Shown here: positions 53,529 through 61,910 of the stretch, one piece after another
How the letters are laid out: each line of letters starts with the position of its first letter
How positions within the stretch are numbered: the stretch's first letter is position 1
Assembly (NCBI GenBank): GCA_023387985.1
Contig: JAEWHC010000004.1
Coordinates: forward strand, 1-64,000
Source: Bacteroidota bacterium
GTDB lineage: Bacteria; Bacteroidota; Bacteroidia; Chitinophagales; Chitinophagaceae
Direction of reading: 5' to 3'
Length of the DNA: 64,000 nucleotides
Made by a program: the position numbers and the translations under genes
Notes under the pieces: model-generated
What the model saw: only the letters and a program-made list of their open reading frames with translations
What the model was told of the DNA's origin: nothing
Database searches by the model: none

Positions 53529-55439
53529 ATGTTCCGATTACTTATCAGCTTCCTGCTGTTATCAACCATTTCATTTGCCCAGGAAAAAAGTTATTACGCC
53601 CTCACCATACCCGGTCAGCCCGTAAAGCAGGGCCAGACCATTACCATCAACTATACGCCGGCCAAAACCAATCTCGCCAAAGCGAGCGGAGATATAAGCG
53701 CAACCGCGGTGCTCTACACCAAAGGCTCGGCCAACGGGTACGACATTTCATTAAAACCAGGAAAACGCGGCGTTTATACGGGCAGCGTTACCATCAGCGA
53801 CAGCTCGGACGCGGTGGCCTTCCAGTTTAAAAGAGGAAAAGCGAATGACAATAACGAGGGCAACGGCTATTTTTTCCCTGTAGCGGATGCTTCCGGAAAC
53901 CTGGCGCCAAACAGTAATTTTTCATTGGCCATGATTGTTGGCGGCGATTATTTTGCCGGTGTAGAAAGCCCGAAAGCCGAACTTTCCAAAACCTATTATA
54001 CCCGCTGGATGGAAGACAACCGCACCGAGAAAACCCTAGGCGACCGTTTGCGGGTGGCAACAATGAGCAATGATACCGCCACAGTTTGCAGCCTGGTGGA
54101 AAATTATGCAAGCTACGCCACTGCAACAGAAGGCGAATTCAACAGCCTGGGTTTTTACGCCACTCAATTTTGCAAAAAACCAGAGCTCGCCAAAAAGATC
54201 ACCGAATACGCACAGGCAAAATTTCCCGAAGGAAACTGGCGGAATTCACCCTGGATCATGAACACCCGCGGGGCAAAAACGGCAGCCGAAAAAATGGTTT
54301 GGTACAATGCCTATAACCTGGCATTCCCAAAAGCAAAAGATGATGACAAAAGCGCTGCCAAAACGCAAATCCTGCCCCTGGTAATCCGGGCTGCGGCACA
54401 GCAACTCGACCTGGCAACTTTTGAAAAAGGCATGACTGAACTGGCCAAACTGGAAAAACGCGAAATGGAACGCGCCGGAATGCTGAACACCTTTGCCTGG
54501 GCGGCCGCCGAAAAAGACACCTTGCTGGAAAAAGCCACCGAACTTTCGAAACAATCGCTTGATATTATCGAAAAAGAAAAAGTGGAAATGGCAGCCAAAG
54601 CCCCTTACTGGTCACCGGCCCAGTACACGGAGCAATTGAACAGCAACTACGGCATGTATGCCGATACCTATGGCTATTTACTGATGAAACAAGGCCGGGA
54701 CGACAGCGCATATGCTTACCTCGATCATGCCACCCGGATCAACTATTATTCCAGTGCCGATGTGAATGACCGCCTGCTGCAAAGCATGGAAAAAACAAAA
54801 ACACCTAAAGAAATCGTTGGCCGCATTGAAACGATCATCCTGGGCGGTGGTTATAAAGCAGAAACCATGCAGGACCGTTACCTCAAATATGCACAGCAAG
54901 CCGGAATGGGCGCACCCCAGGCAAACCTGGAAAAGGTGCTGGCTACTGCCAAAGACATTAAGTACGGGGAATACAAAGCCAAAATGGTCAATAAAGATCC
55001 GGTGAATTTTGAGCTAAAAGATATAAATGGAATACCGGTTAACCTTGCAGGATTAAAAGGCAAAGTGGTGGTGATTGATTTTTGGGCAACATGGTGCGGA
55101 CCCTGTCTCGCATCTTTCCCGGGAATGCAAAAAGCCGTGGATGCCACCAAAAATGATCCGGAAGTAGCCATGCTGTTTGTAAATACCTGGCAGCGTGAGG
55201 AAGACAAGCTGGCCAATGCAAAAGATTTTATGGCCAAAAATCCGAACTATACTTTTCATGTGGTAATGGATGATAAAGATGAAATGATCACCGATTATGG
55301 CGTGAGCGGCATACCTACAAAATTCGTTTTAGATAAAAATGGCAGGATTCGTTTTGTTTCGGTGGGCTATAATGGCGATACCGATAAAACAAGGGATGAA
55401 ATGCTGATGATGATCGATCTGGCAAAGGATGCGAAGTAA
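53529..55439 (+). CDS. Exported TlpA-type thioredoxin-domain protein
   Basis: A 636-residue exported protein with signal peptide (MFRLLISFLLLSTISFAQ). A long N-terminal region (residues about 20-490) includes a β-sandwich-like start (YYALTIPGQPVKQGQTITINYTP) and an all-helical, TPR-like middle with repeated KLEKREMERA and YGMYADTYGYLLMKQGRDDS segments. The C-terminal domain is a TlpA/ResA thioredoxin with CGPC active site (residues 523-526) in FWATWCGPCLASFPG and cis-Pro in SGIPTKFVL. It should catalyse periplasmic thiol reduction. A strong terminator follows. Confidence 0.9.
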   Translation: MFRLLISFLLLSTISFAQEKSYYALTIPGQPVKQGQTITINYTPAKTNLAKASGDISATAVLYTKGSANGYDISLKPGKRGVYTGSVTISDSSDAVAFQFKRGKANDNNEGNGYFFPVADASGNLAPNSNFSLAMIVGGDYFAGVESPKAELSKTYYTRWMEDNRTEKTLGDRLRVATMSNDTATVCSLVENYASYATATEGEFNSLGFYATQFCKKPELAKKITEYAQAKFPEGNWRNSPWIMNTRGAKTAAEKMVWYNAYNLAFPKAKDDDKSAAKTQILPLVIRAAAQQLDLATFEKGMTELAKLEKREMERAGMLNTFAWAAAEKDTLLEKATELSKQSLDIIEKEKVEMAAKAPYWSPAQYTEQLNSNYGMYADTYGYLLMKQGRDDSAYAYLDHATRINYYSSADVNDRLLQSMEKTKTPKEIVGRIETIILGGGYKAETMQDRYLKYAQQAGMGAPQANLEKVLATAKDIKYGEYKAKMVNKDPVNFELKDINGIPVNLAGLKGKVVVIDFWATWCGPCLASFPGMQKAVDATKNDPEVAMLFVNTWQREEDKLANAKDFMAKNPNYTFHVVMDDKDEMITDYGVSGIPTKFVLDKNGRIRFVSVGYNGDTDKTRDEMLMMIDLAKDAK

Positions 55440-55451
55440 TCATCAAAATGT

Positions 55452-55485
55452 AAAACGGGCTGTTGATTGACAGCCCGTTTTTTTT
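55452..55485. terminator. Strong bidirectional terminator
   Basis: AAAACGGGCTGT at 55452-55463 pairs perfectly with ACAGCCCGTTTT at 55470-55481 (12 base pairs, six-base loop) and is followed by T residues. It sits between convergent genes and can end the TlpA-like gene on the plus strand and the sugar isomerase on the minus strand. Confidence 0.9.
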
Positions 55486-55518
55486 ATTTCCTTCGCCATG
55501 CGGGCAGGGCGCGTTCGC

Positions 55519-56445
55519 TTACTGGAAAGCATCCACTTCGCGGTATGCCCGGATGAGGGCGAGTTCCCCTTCTTTTCCGCTTCCCGAAGTTCCGTGCTCC
55601 ATCCCCAACGGGCCTTTGTAGCCTTTGTTGTAAATATGTTTGAAAACGTTTTTGAAATTGATCTCACCGGTTGTTGGTTCTTTTCGGCCAGGGTTGTCAC
55701 CAATCTGGAAATAGGCGATCTCATCCCAGGAAAGATCGATATTCGGAATGATATTCCCGGTATGGATCTGCACGTGGTAAATATCGAACATCATCTTGCA
55801 TGCCGGATTGTTTACCGCTTTTACCATCTGATAAATGCTGGCCGGATCAGGCAAAACCTGGCTTGGATGGTCCCTGAAATTGAGTGTCTCCAGCACCAGC
55901 CCAAGACCGTGGGGCGCAATAATGTCCACGGCTTTGCGCAGCAGGTTAAGCACCGTTGCTTTCTGGTATTCCAGTGCCCGGTTATAACTCACCAGGCCCG
56001 GCACCACCACAAGCCATTTGCTGCCGCTGCGGCGGGCAACGTCAACTGAATTTTGGATCTGGTCCAAAAAACGTTTTTCTACTTCCGCGTTGCCAGTCGT
56101 CAGCGAAGGTTTTTGCCAGTCGATGGAATGGGCAACAAACACGCCCATTTCCATTTGCAGATCACGAAGGGTTTGCCCGATTTTTTCCTGGTATGCCGGT
56201 TCACGGCCACCCATGCCATTGTCTTCCATGGCACGAAATCCCTGCGCATGCGCCCATTTGATCTCTTCAATAAGGTCATCCCCGGCATTGGCCCTGAACT
56301 GCCCGGGATGAAAGGCATATTTTAAATTGAACGGATTGCCAGGGGTTTGCGGATTTTGAACAGTTTCCGTGGCAGCAGAACCAAAAGGGGTGGCGATGGC
56401 CATTGTTCCAAGCATGCCATTTCTTACAAATTTCCTTCGTTTCAT
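55519..56445 (-). CDS. Tat-exported xylose isomerase-like TIM barrel protein (hydroxypyruvate isomerase type)
   Basis: A 308-residue AP endonuclease 2/xylose isomerase-like barrel. The N-terminus MKRRKFVRNGMLGTMAIATPF is a twin-arginine signal. The barrel shows NLKYAFHPGQFRANAGDDL, GLVLETLNFRDHPSQVLPDP, MMFDIYHVQIHTGN and QIGDNPGRKEPTTGEINF, with the metal ligands expected of hydroxypyruvate isomerase-type enzymes. Substrate in the periplasm is unknown. It is divergent from apbE with only 23 bases between start codons and lies close to a Tat-exported Gfo/Idh gene. Confidence 0.88.
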   Translation of the reverse strand: MKRRKFVRNGMLGTMAIATPFGSAATETVQNPQTPGNPFNLKYAFHPGQFRANAGDDLIEEIKWAHAQGFRAMEDNGMGGREPAYQEKIGQTLRDLQMEMGVFVAHSIDWQKPSLTTGNAEVEKRFLDQIQNSVDVARRSGSKWLVVVPGLVSYNRALEYQKATVLNLLRKAVDIIAPHGLGLVLETLNFRDHPSQVLPDPASIYQMVKAVNNPACKMMFDIYHVQIHTGNIIPNIDLSWDEIAYFQIGDNPGRKEPTTGEINFKNVFKHIYNKGYKGPLGMEHGTSGSGKEGELALIRAYREVDAFQ

Positions 56446-56451
56446 AACGTT

Positions 56452-56459
56452 TAATTTTG
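56452..56459 (+). promoter_or_regulatory. Putative -7 element of apbE
   Basis: TAATTTTG matches TAnnTTTG and ends nine bases before the apbE ATG. The leader would be only a few bases long. The -33 region would lie inside the divergent gene. Confidence 0.4.
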
Positions 56460-56468
56460 CGCCTATAA

Positions 56469-57506
56469 ATGTACCAAATTCCTCCTTGCCGATACCGCGG
56501 ATTGTTTATCCTCAGCCTCTGTTTTTGCTGCCAGGCATTTGCTATGCAAGCCCGGGCGCAATGGAAACGGTTTTCATTTACCGAATCCAAAATGGGTTCG
56601 CCGCTTTCGCTCATCATTTATGAAACCTCAGCAGGCAAAGCACAGGCCACCGCCAACCGCAGCTATATGCTCGTAGATTCGCTTGTGGAGATTTACAGCG
56701 ATTACATCGAAAAAAGCGAGCTCAACCTGCTCAGTAGAAGCAGCGGTAGCGGCCAATGGATAAAAGTCTCTCCGGCCATGCTGGATATTCTGCTGCATTC
56801 CCGCAAAGCCTACCGCCTCAGCAATGGCGCTTTCGATATCACTACGGGACCACTTGTACGCCGCTGGAGAATAGCAAGGCGTGAGAAAACCCTTCCCGAA
56901 GCCCGGGAACTGGAAGCGCTGCGGGCTACCACAGGGTTTAACCACATACGGATATGTAAGCACAAAAGCACCGTGAAACTCAAAAAGCCCGGCATGCAAC
57001 TCGATCTTGGTGGAATTGCCCAGGGTTATATAGCCGGCAAAATCCTTGAGCTTATCCGAAACTCCGGGGCACATGCCGCCTTGGTGGATGTAAGTGGTGA
57101 CATTGTGGCTTTCGGCCATCCGCCAGAGAAAAGCGGATGGACCATTGGCATCAACATTCCTGAGCAGGAAGAGATATTGCCCCGGCAGATTTTGTTGAAA
57201 AACGCTGCCGTTTCCACTTCGGGAGATGTTTACCAGTATCTTGAAGTGGATGGCAAACGTTATTCGCACATTGTTGATCCAAAAACGGGTTATGGATTGA
57301 CCAACCAACGCAATGTAACAGTAATTGCCCGGGATCCGGTAACAGCCGACTGGATGTCGACCGCATGCAGCATTCTGCCGTTTAAAAACGTAAAAAGGCT
57401 GGCCAAAAGAACGAGATCTGAATACCTTATCGGATATTTGCACGATGATCAGTTGCGATGGGTCCAAAGCGAAGGATTTAAGCAGCAAATGGAACTAAAG
57501 GAATAA
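56469..57506 (+). CDS. apbE: FAD:protein FMN transferase
   Basis: A 345-residue exported enzyme that attaches FMN through a phosphoester to Thr/Ser of target flavoproteins such as Rnf and Nqr subunits. The N-terminus has a hydrophobic signal (LFILSLCFCCQAFAMQARAQ). Family motifs are GAFDITTGPLVRRW, MQLDLGGIAQGYIAGKI, VDVSGDIVAFG and the metal-site region SHIVDPKTGYG with ADWMSTACS. Length is normal. No Rnf or Nqr genes are in the window. The SUMF1 gene follows 91 bases later. Confidence 0.93.
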   Translation: MYQIPPCRYRGLFILSLCFCCQAFAMQARAQWKRFSFTESKMGSPLSLIIYETSAGKAQATANRSYMLVDSLVEIYSDYIEKSELNLLSRSSGSGQWIKVSPAMLDILLHSRKAYRLSNGAFDITTGPLVRRWRIARREKTLPEARELEALRATTGFNHIRICKHKSTVKLKKPGMQLDLGGIAQGYIAGKILELIRNSGAHAALVDVSGDIVAFGHPPEKSGWTIGINIPEQEEILPRQILLKNAAVSTSGDVYQYLEVDGKRYSHIVDPKTGYGLTNQRNVTVIARDPVTADWMSTACSILPFKNVKRLAKRTRSEYLIGYLHDDQLRWVQSEGFKQQMELKE

Positions 57507-57597
57507 GTACTGTTGCTGTTAAACTTTCTTTTTGGGGAACCAGATCCCCCTGATTGCCGTTAAACAGTTATTCTTAATAAAACGTGTTGAACGCTCA

Positions 57598-58557
57598 ATG
57601 ATCAAACAAATTTCTTCAGGATTATTGTCCATCATGATCGTTTCAGTGGCCATTTCGCAAAATACCGACACTGGTTTTGTAAAATACGACCAACAGCTAC
57701 CTGAATCCGATTTGCATTTTACCATGTTGCCTGTACAGGCGGGCAGCTTTTTGATGGGTTCACCTGAAAGCGATCCAAACAGGCAGGCGGATGAAATGCC
57801 ACAACTACAGATTTCTGTGGATCCTTTCTGGATGAGCGCAACGGAAGTAACCTACGACCAGTACAATATTTTTTACCTGGACGAAAGCATCAGCTACAAT
57901 ACCCCAACCGACGCGGTTACGCGGCCAAGCACACCTTACCTGGATATGTCGCACGGCATGGGAAGGCAAGGTGGATACCCGGCAGTGAGCATGCAACATT
58001 ATGCCGCCATGATGTATTGCAAATGGCTCTATAAAAAAACCGGGATATTCTACCGGCTGCCCACTGAAGCAGAATTTGAATATGCCAACCGCGCAGGGGC
58101 TGAAACGGTATATCCCTTCGGAAATGACCCGGCCATGCTTGGAGAATATGCCTGGTATAAAGACAACAGCGAAAATAAATACCATAAGGTTGGTGAAAAG
58201 AAGCCGAATGCCTGGGGTTTTTACGATATGCAGGGCAATGTATCCGAATGGGTGCTGGACCAGTATGAAGAAAATTATTTTACCCGCATGGCCGACAGTA
58301 CGGATAACCCGCTGATTGTTCCAACAAAAAGAAATCCGCGCACCGTTAAAGGGGGCAGCTATAAAGATGAAGCCACAGGGTTGCGCAGTGCAAGCCGTGA
58401 ACCTTCATTGACCAATTGGAACCGCCGCGATCCGCAGGTGCCAAAAAGCAGGTGGTGGAATGCCGACGCGCCATTTGTAGGTTTTCGCGTGGTTCGACCG
58501 GTAAACCAGCCTGCGCCGGAGGAAGCCGAAGCATTTTACGAACGCTATTTCAAATAA
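57598..58557 (+). CDS. SUMF1/formylglycine-generating enzyme-like exported protein
   Basis: A 319-residue FGE-sulfatase-fold protein. It has a signal peptide (SSGLLSIMIVSVAISQ) when started at the ATG at 57598; the upstream frame adds 22 unlikely residues. Motifs: GSFLMGSPESDPNRQADE, SATEVTYDQYN, YRLPTEAEFEYANRAG, NAWGFYDMQGNVSEWVLD, GGSYKDEATGLRSASR and GFRVVRP. In Bacteroidota such proteins include gliding/secretion GldK-like and many exported forms of unknown role. The Cys pair of true sulfatase-activating enzymes is not evident, so enzymatic activity is doubtful. It is followed 26 bases later by the Gfo/Idh gene. Confidence 0.9.
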   Translation: MIKQISSGLLSIMIVSVAISQNTDTGFVKYDQQLPESDLHFTMLPVQAGSFLMGSPESDPNRQADEMPQLQISVDPFWMSATEVTYDQYNIFYLDESISYNTPTDAVTRPSTPYLDMSHGMGRQGGYPAVSMQHYAAMMYCKWLYKKTGIFYRLPTEAEFEYANRAGAETVYPFGNDPAMLGEYAWYKDNSENKYHKVGEKKPNAWGFYDMQGNVSEWVLDQYEENYFTRMADSTDNPLIVPTKRNPRTVKGGSYKDEATGLRSASREPSLTNWNRRDPQVPKSRWWNADAPFVGFRVVRPVNQPAPEEAEAFYERYFK

Positions 58558-58583
58558 ATTTTCAATAAATCAATATTGCTGAC

Positions 58584-59891
58584 ATGGATAAAAAATTCAC
58601 ATCCCGCAGAGATTTTGTGAAGGCGACCTCATTGGTTGCCGGCGGACTTTTCGTTGCCCCCGGTATAGCCTCAGCCAATTTTTTTGCCGGATCAAATGAC
58701 GTAATCAAAGTAGCCGTGGTGGGGTGCGGTGGCCGTGGAACCGGTGCCGCTATGCAGGCCTTGAATACAGCACAAAATGTACAGCTCGTGGCTGTGTGCG
58801 ATGCCTTTCGCGACCGGATCGATCAGTGCATAAACAACCTGATGGAGGACGAAGATGCCAAAGGCAAAGTAAAAGTGCCCGAGGAAAACAAATTCGTGGG
58901 CTTTGAGGGCTACTTAAAAGCCATTCCCCTGGCTGATGTGGTGATCCTGGCCACTCCTCCCGGTTTTCGTCCAGCGCATTTTGAAGAAGCGGTAAAACGC
59001 GGTAAGCATGTGTTTATGGAAAAACCCGTTGCCGTGGATCCTGCCGGTGTGAAAAAAGTGTTGGACAACGCGGCCATTGCCAAACAGAAAAAACTGAATG
59101 TGGTAGTTGGCCTCCAGCGCCGCTACCAAACAAGCTACCGCGAACTCTTTAAACGCAAAGAACAAATTGGCGATATCCTTTCTTCCCAGGTTTGGTGGAA
59201 TGGTGGTGGGGTTTGGGTAAACAAGCGCAAATACAACCAAACCGAAATGGAATACCAGATGCGCAACTGGTATTATTTCAACTGGCTTTGCGGCGATCAT
59301 ATTGTAGAACAGCATGTACACAATATTGATGTGGCCAACTGGTTTAAAGGCGATTATCCGGTACGGGCCCAGGGCATGGGCGGACGCGAAGTGCGTACAG
59401 GAAAAGAATACGGGGAAATTTTTGATCACCACTACGTGGAATTTGAATATGCCGACGGAAGCATCATGAACAGCCAGTGCAGGCACATTCCCGGAACCTG
59501 GAGCCGGGTGGATGAACTGATCGTGGGCACCAACGGCAGCATAAAAGCCAATGCCGCGCAGATTGTTGACCGCAAAGGCAAAGTGCTCTACCAGTTTGAC
59601 AAAAAAACCGAAAACAATCCATACCAAAATGAACTTGATGAACTGATGGCCGCCATTGCCAAAGGCGAATATAAATTTGAAGATGCCACCCACGGCGCCA
59701 AAAGCACCATGAGCGGCATTATGGGCCGCATGGCCACTTACTCGGGACAGATGCTTGATGTGGACAAACTGATGGCCAACCCGCTCGACATTATGCCGAA
59801 GAAATACGGTTTTGACGAACTGCCACCGGTATTGCCCAATGAGGAAGGATTTTATCCGATTGCTGTACCGGGTATAACGAAATATGTATGA
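58584..59891 (+). CDS. Tat-exported Gfo/Idh/MocA-family oxidoreductase
   Basis: A 435-residue NAD(P)-dependent sugar oxidoreductase-like protein with a twin-arginine signal (TSRRDFVKATSLVAGGLFVAP). The Rossmann motif VAVVGCGGRGTGAAMQAL, the catalytic-region EKPVAVDP, and NWYYFNWLCGDHIVEQHVHNIDVANW are clear. Tat-exported members carry a tightly held cofactor and act in the periplasm, often on glycans; the substrate here is unknown. It lies 26 bases after the SUMF1 gene and is ended by a good terminator. Confidence 0.93.
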   Translation: MDKKFTSRRDFVKATSLVAGGLFVAPGIASANFFAGSNDVIKVAVVGCGGRGTGAAMQALNTAQNVQLVAVCDAFRDRIDQCINNLMEDEDAKGKVKVPEENKFVGFEGYLKAIPLADVVILATPPGFRPAHFEEAVKRGKHVFMEKPVAVDPAGVKKVLDNAAIAKQKKLNVVVGLQRRYQTSYRELFKRKEQIGDILSSQVWWNGGGVWVNKRKYNQTEMEYQMRNWYYFNWLCGDHIVEQHVHNIDVANWFKGDYPVRAQGMGGREVRTGKEYGEIFDHHYVEFEYADGSIMNSQCRHIPGTWSRVDELIVGTNGSIKANAAQIVDRKGKVLYQFDKKTENNPYQNELDELMAAIAKGEYKFEDATHGAKSTMSGIMGRMATYSGQMLDVDKLMANPLDIMPKKYGFDELPPVLPNEEGFYPIAVPGITKYV

Positions 59892-59915
59892 TGGAAAGTT
59901 TATAAATATTAAAGG

Positions 59916-59941
59916 AAAGCTGCCGGAAAGGTGGCTTTTTT
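59916..59941 (+). terminator. Rho-independent terminator of the Gfo/Idh gene
   Basis: AAAGCTGCC at 59916-59924 pairs with GGTGGCTTT at 59930-59938 (nine pairs, two of them G-T) around a GGAAA loop, followed by a T-run. Confidence 0.82.
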
Positions 59942-60111
59942 TGTTTCTGCCGGCTTTGCGTTTTTTGGGTTTCAATCAAAAGCATTTTCAGGTACCTCAT
60001 TGGTTTCCATGGAAGTCAAATTCCTTTGAATTGAGATGATAAATCTGCTATGTTTAGGTTTCACCAAGAAAATGGCTTGAAAAACCATAAATTAGATCGG
60101 TAACCATTCCT

Positions 60112-60218
60112 GGTTTGTTTGTTGGTTGGTGGGTTCGTTCACTGGTTGGTTTGTTTATTGGTTATTTTGTGGGTCGGTTCGTGGGTTAATGCGTTTGTTG
60201 ATTGGTGGGTGGGTTGGG
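60112..60218 (+). repeat. Degenerate GTT/GGTT/GGTG tract with G-quadruplex-capable end
   Basis: About 107 bases made almost only of G and T in irregular 4-base units (GGTT, GTTT, GGTG), with few A and C. The end at 60204-60218, GGTGGGTGGGTTGGG, has four G-runs with loops of one to two bases. It ends 30 bases before the start codon of the tyrosine recombinase gene. The strand bias is complete: G-rich strand is the coding strand of that gene. Confidence 0.8.
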
Positions 60219-60248
60219 AAGAATTAAAATAAGTTAAAGAAAATACCT

Positions 60249-61433
60249 ATGCAGATCAAGATTTTTGAACACCGTGGAGGTAAGCAAATCGGTTTTTATT
60301 TTCCGAAGGGAGATCTGGTGCTTGGCGAATTGAAAAAGAAATTCCAGGTAAAATGGAGTGCGACTTATAGATGCTGGTACACTGCTTATACCGAAGACAA
60401 GCATGCCATCATTCAAAATTCAATATTCAAAAGTCAAAAGGGAACAACCTATTTCATTAGTAAAGGACCTAAAAGCGAAACTTTCGAAAATGAAAGTAAA
60501 ACAAGGCCACCAGGCCAGGAAGCTCCCATTCAAAAGAAAAACAATCAATTCAGTAAAAAGCTGGTGGAGTTATCGCCGGGGAATAAAGTGGCTATGGAAA
60601 AGATGAGGCAGCTCTTGATTTTGAAGGGATACAGTCCGAATACCCAAAAGACTTATTTAAATGAATTCATGGTTTTTGTAAAAACATTACAGCATGTGCC
60701 TGCGCATTCAATGACCCAGGCACGATTGAAAGATTATTTTCAGTATTGCCACGAAAAATTAAAACTGAGCGAAAACACCATTCATAGCAGGATAAACGCC
60801 TTGAAGTTCTATTATGAGCAGGTTTTGGAAAGGGAAAAGTTTTTTTATAAGATACCCCGACCCAGGAAAAAGTTGCAACTGCCCGCATTTTTTACCAGGA
60901 ACGAAGTATTAAAAATCATTAATAATACGAAAAACCTAAAACATAAAACCATGTTGATGTTGGCTTATGGCGGTGGTTTGCGCGTAAGTGAGGTGATTAA
61001 ATTAAAACCGGGTGATATAGACAGCGACAGGATGAGTATTTGGATCCGCGGTGCAAAAGGAAAGAAAGACCGGATTGTGCCATTAAGCCCGGCGCTTTTG
61101 ATCATATTACGCAGTTATGCGTTTCAGTGCAATATCGGTAAAAAAGGATGGTTATTCCCCGGTGAGGACCCGAACAATCATTACACTTCGAGAAGTCTGC
61201 AAATGGTTTTAAAGCAAGCGAAGGAACGGGCAGGACTTACAAAAGAAGGAGGCATTCATGCCTTAAGGCATAGTTTTGCGACCCACCTGTTGGATTCCGG
61301 AAACGATGTTACTTTAATCATGAAGCTGCTGGGGCACAATGATTTGAAAACCACTCTGCGTTATTTGCACGTTACAAACCGGGATATACTTAAAATTGTA
61401 AGCCCTTTGGATGATTTGGATTTAGATATATAG
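60249..61433 (+). CDS. XerC/D-type tyrosine recombinase with extra N-terminal domain
   Basis: A 394-residue site-specific recombinase. Catalytic residues are all present: Arg245 in GGGLRVSEV, the β-hairpin Lys in RGAKGKKDR (about 270-273), His337/Arg340 in IHALRHSFATHLL, His363 in LLGHNDLKTT, and Tyr372 in LRYLHV. Residues about 112-205 are the SAM-like core-binding domain (LLILKGYSPNTQKTYLNEF). The first 105 residues are an added domain rich in aromatic and basic residues (GGKQIGFYFPKGD, KWSATYRCWYTAYTED) and a polar linker; it is not part of normal Xer. The integron-specific insert near the second box is lacking, so it is not IntI. The GT-rich tract is directly upstream. Confidence 0.93.
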   Translation: MQIKIFEHRGGKQIGFYFPKGDLVLGELKKKFQVKWSATYRCWYTAYTEDKHAIIQNSIFKSQKGTTYFISKGPKSETFENESKTRPPGQEAPIQKKNNQFSKKLVELSPGNKVAMEKMRQLLILKGYSPNTQKTYLNEFMVFVKTLQHVPAHSMTQARLKDYFQYCHEKLKLSENTIHSRINALKFYYEQVLEREKFFYKIPRPRKKLQLPAFFTRNEVLKIINNTKNLKHKTMLMLAYGGGLRVSEVIKLKPGDIDSDRMSIWIRGAKGKKDRIVPLSPALLIILRSYAFQCNIGKKGWLFPGEDPNNHYTSRSLQMVLKQAKERAGLTKEGGIHALRHSFATHLLDSGNDVTLIMKLLGHNDLKTTLRYLHVTNRDILKIVSPLDDLDLDI

Positions 61434-61910
61434 CGTTGTATTGGCGAAACAGGCCAGGATGAGACAATATTTTGCAATACACTGTTTATCAATTAGATAA
61501 GGAGTTTTTGCGAAAGTGGCTAAAGATTTAAACTTTCGTATACATTTGTGTTGGCAGCAAGTGTATTAAGACAGCTACACGACAAACAAACGACTGACAA
61601 AAACAGAAAAAAGTAAACCATTTTGACAGGTGAATACAGACATAAAGATGATACAACAAATAGACAACGAGTAAGCCGACACTCTTTGCCAACACTTCAA
61701 TATTTTTTATTTTCCCAACCGCACATTTTTTATAATTCAATTTTAGCCAGCCACATATTTGGCACATTTGGTTTTGCCCGACACACAAGCCAACCCTTCG
61801 CAAAACCAAAAGAGCCAAATTTTCCCACCCACAGAAAGAAATTTTTAGAGCGACATTGTTTGGCGTTTCACCGAGATAGTTTTGTAGCAGAAATTAAAAA
61901 AGACATCGGT
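61434..61910. other. Non-coding AT-rich stretch with inverted repeats
   Basis: About 480 bases between the recombinase and ATPase genes. A frame on the plus strand is open from a TTG at 61623 and joins the ATPase, but the 96 residues it would add are rich in Ser, His, Phe and Arg and look non-coding. Visible structure: CGAAAGT/ACTTTCG at 61511-61517/61532-61538, GTGTTGGC/GCCAACAC at 61548-61555/61688-61695, and the large inverted repeat at 61758-61819. Confidence 0.6.
61758..61819. repeat. Imperfect 20-bp inverted repeat with a conserved loop
   Basis: Arms 61758-61777 and 61800-61819 match in 17 of 20 positions: TTTGGC and TTTGGTTTTGC on the left, GCAAAACCAAA and GCCAAA on the right, with a three-base mismatch between them. 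The 22-base loop (61778-61799) contains CCGACAC, GCCAAC and CTTC. The same three blocks in the same order, with spacing differing by one base, occur at 61676-61698. Confidence 0.75.

Larger units (their letters stand above)
59892..60248. other. Intergenic stretch with terminator and GT-rich tract
   Basis: Between the Gfo/Idh gene and the recombinase there is no gene I can support. It holds the terminator at 59916-59941, about 150 bases of ordinary AT-rich sequence, and the GT-rich tract described separately. Confidence 0.6.

Noticed and set aside
60104..60232. Open frame through the GT-rich tract giving a Trp/Val/Leu-rich peptide
   Set aside because: It has no ATG start, and the hydrophobic Trp-rich composition follows from the GGTT/TTGG repeats themselves.
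60249..61433. Integron integrase IntI
   Set aside because: The IntI-specific insert before the second catalytic box is absent, and the protein instead has an N-terminal extension; it reads as an Xer-like recombinase.
61623..61910. Open frame that would extend the AAA+ ATPase by 96 residues from a TTG codon
   Set aside because: The added sequence has the composition of translated non-coding DNA and covers the large inverted repeat. The ATG at 61911 opens a sensible N-terminus.
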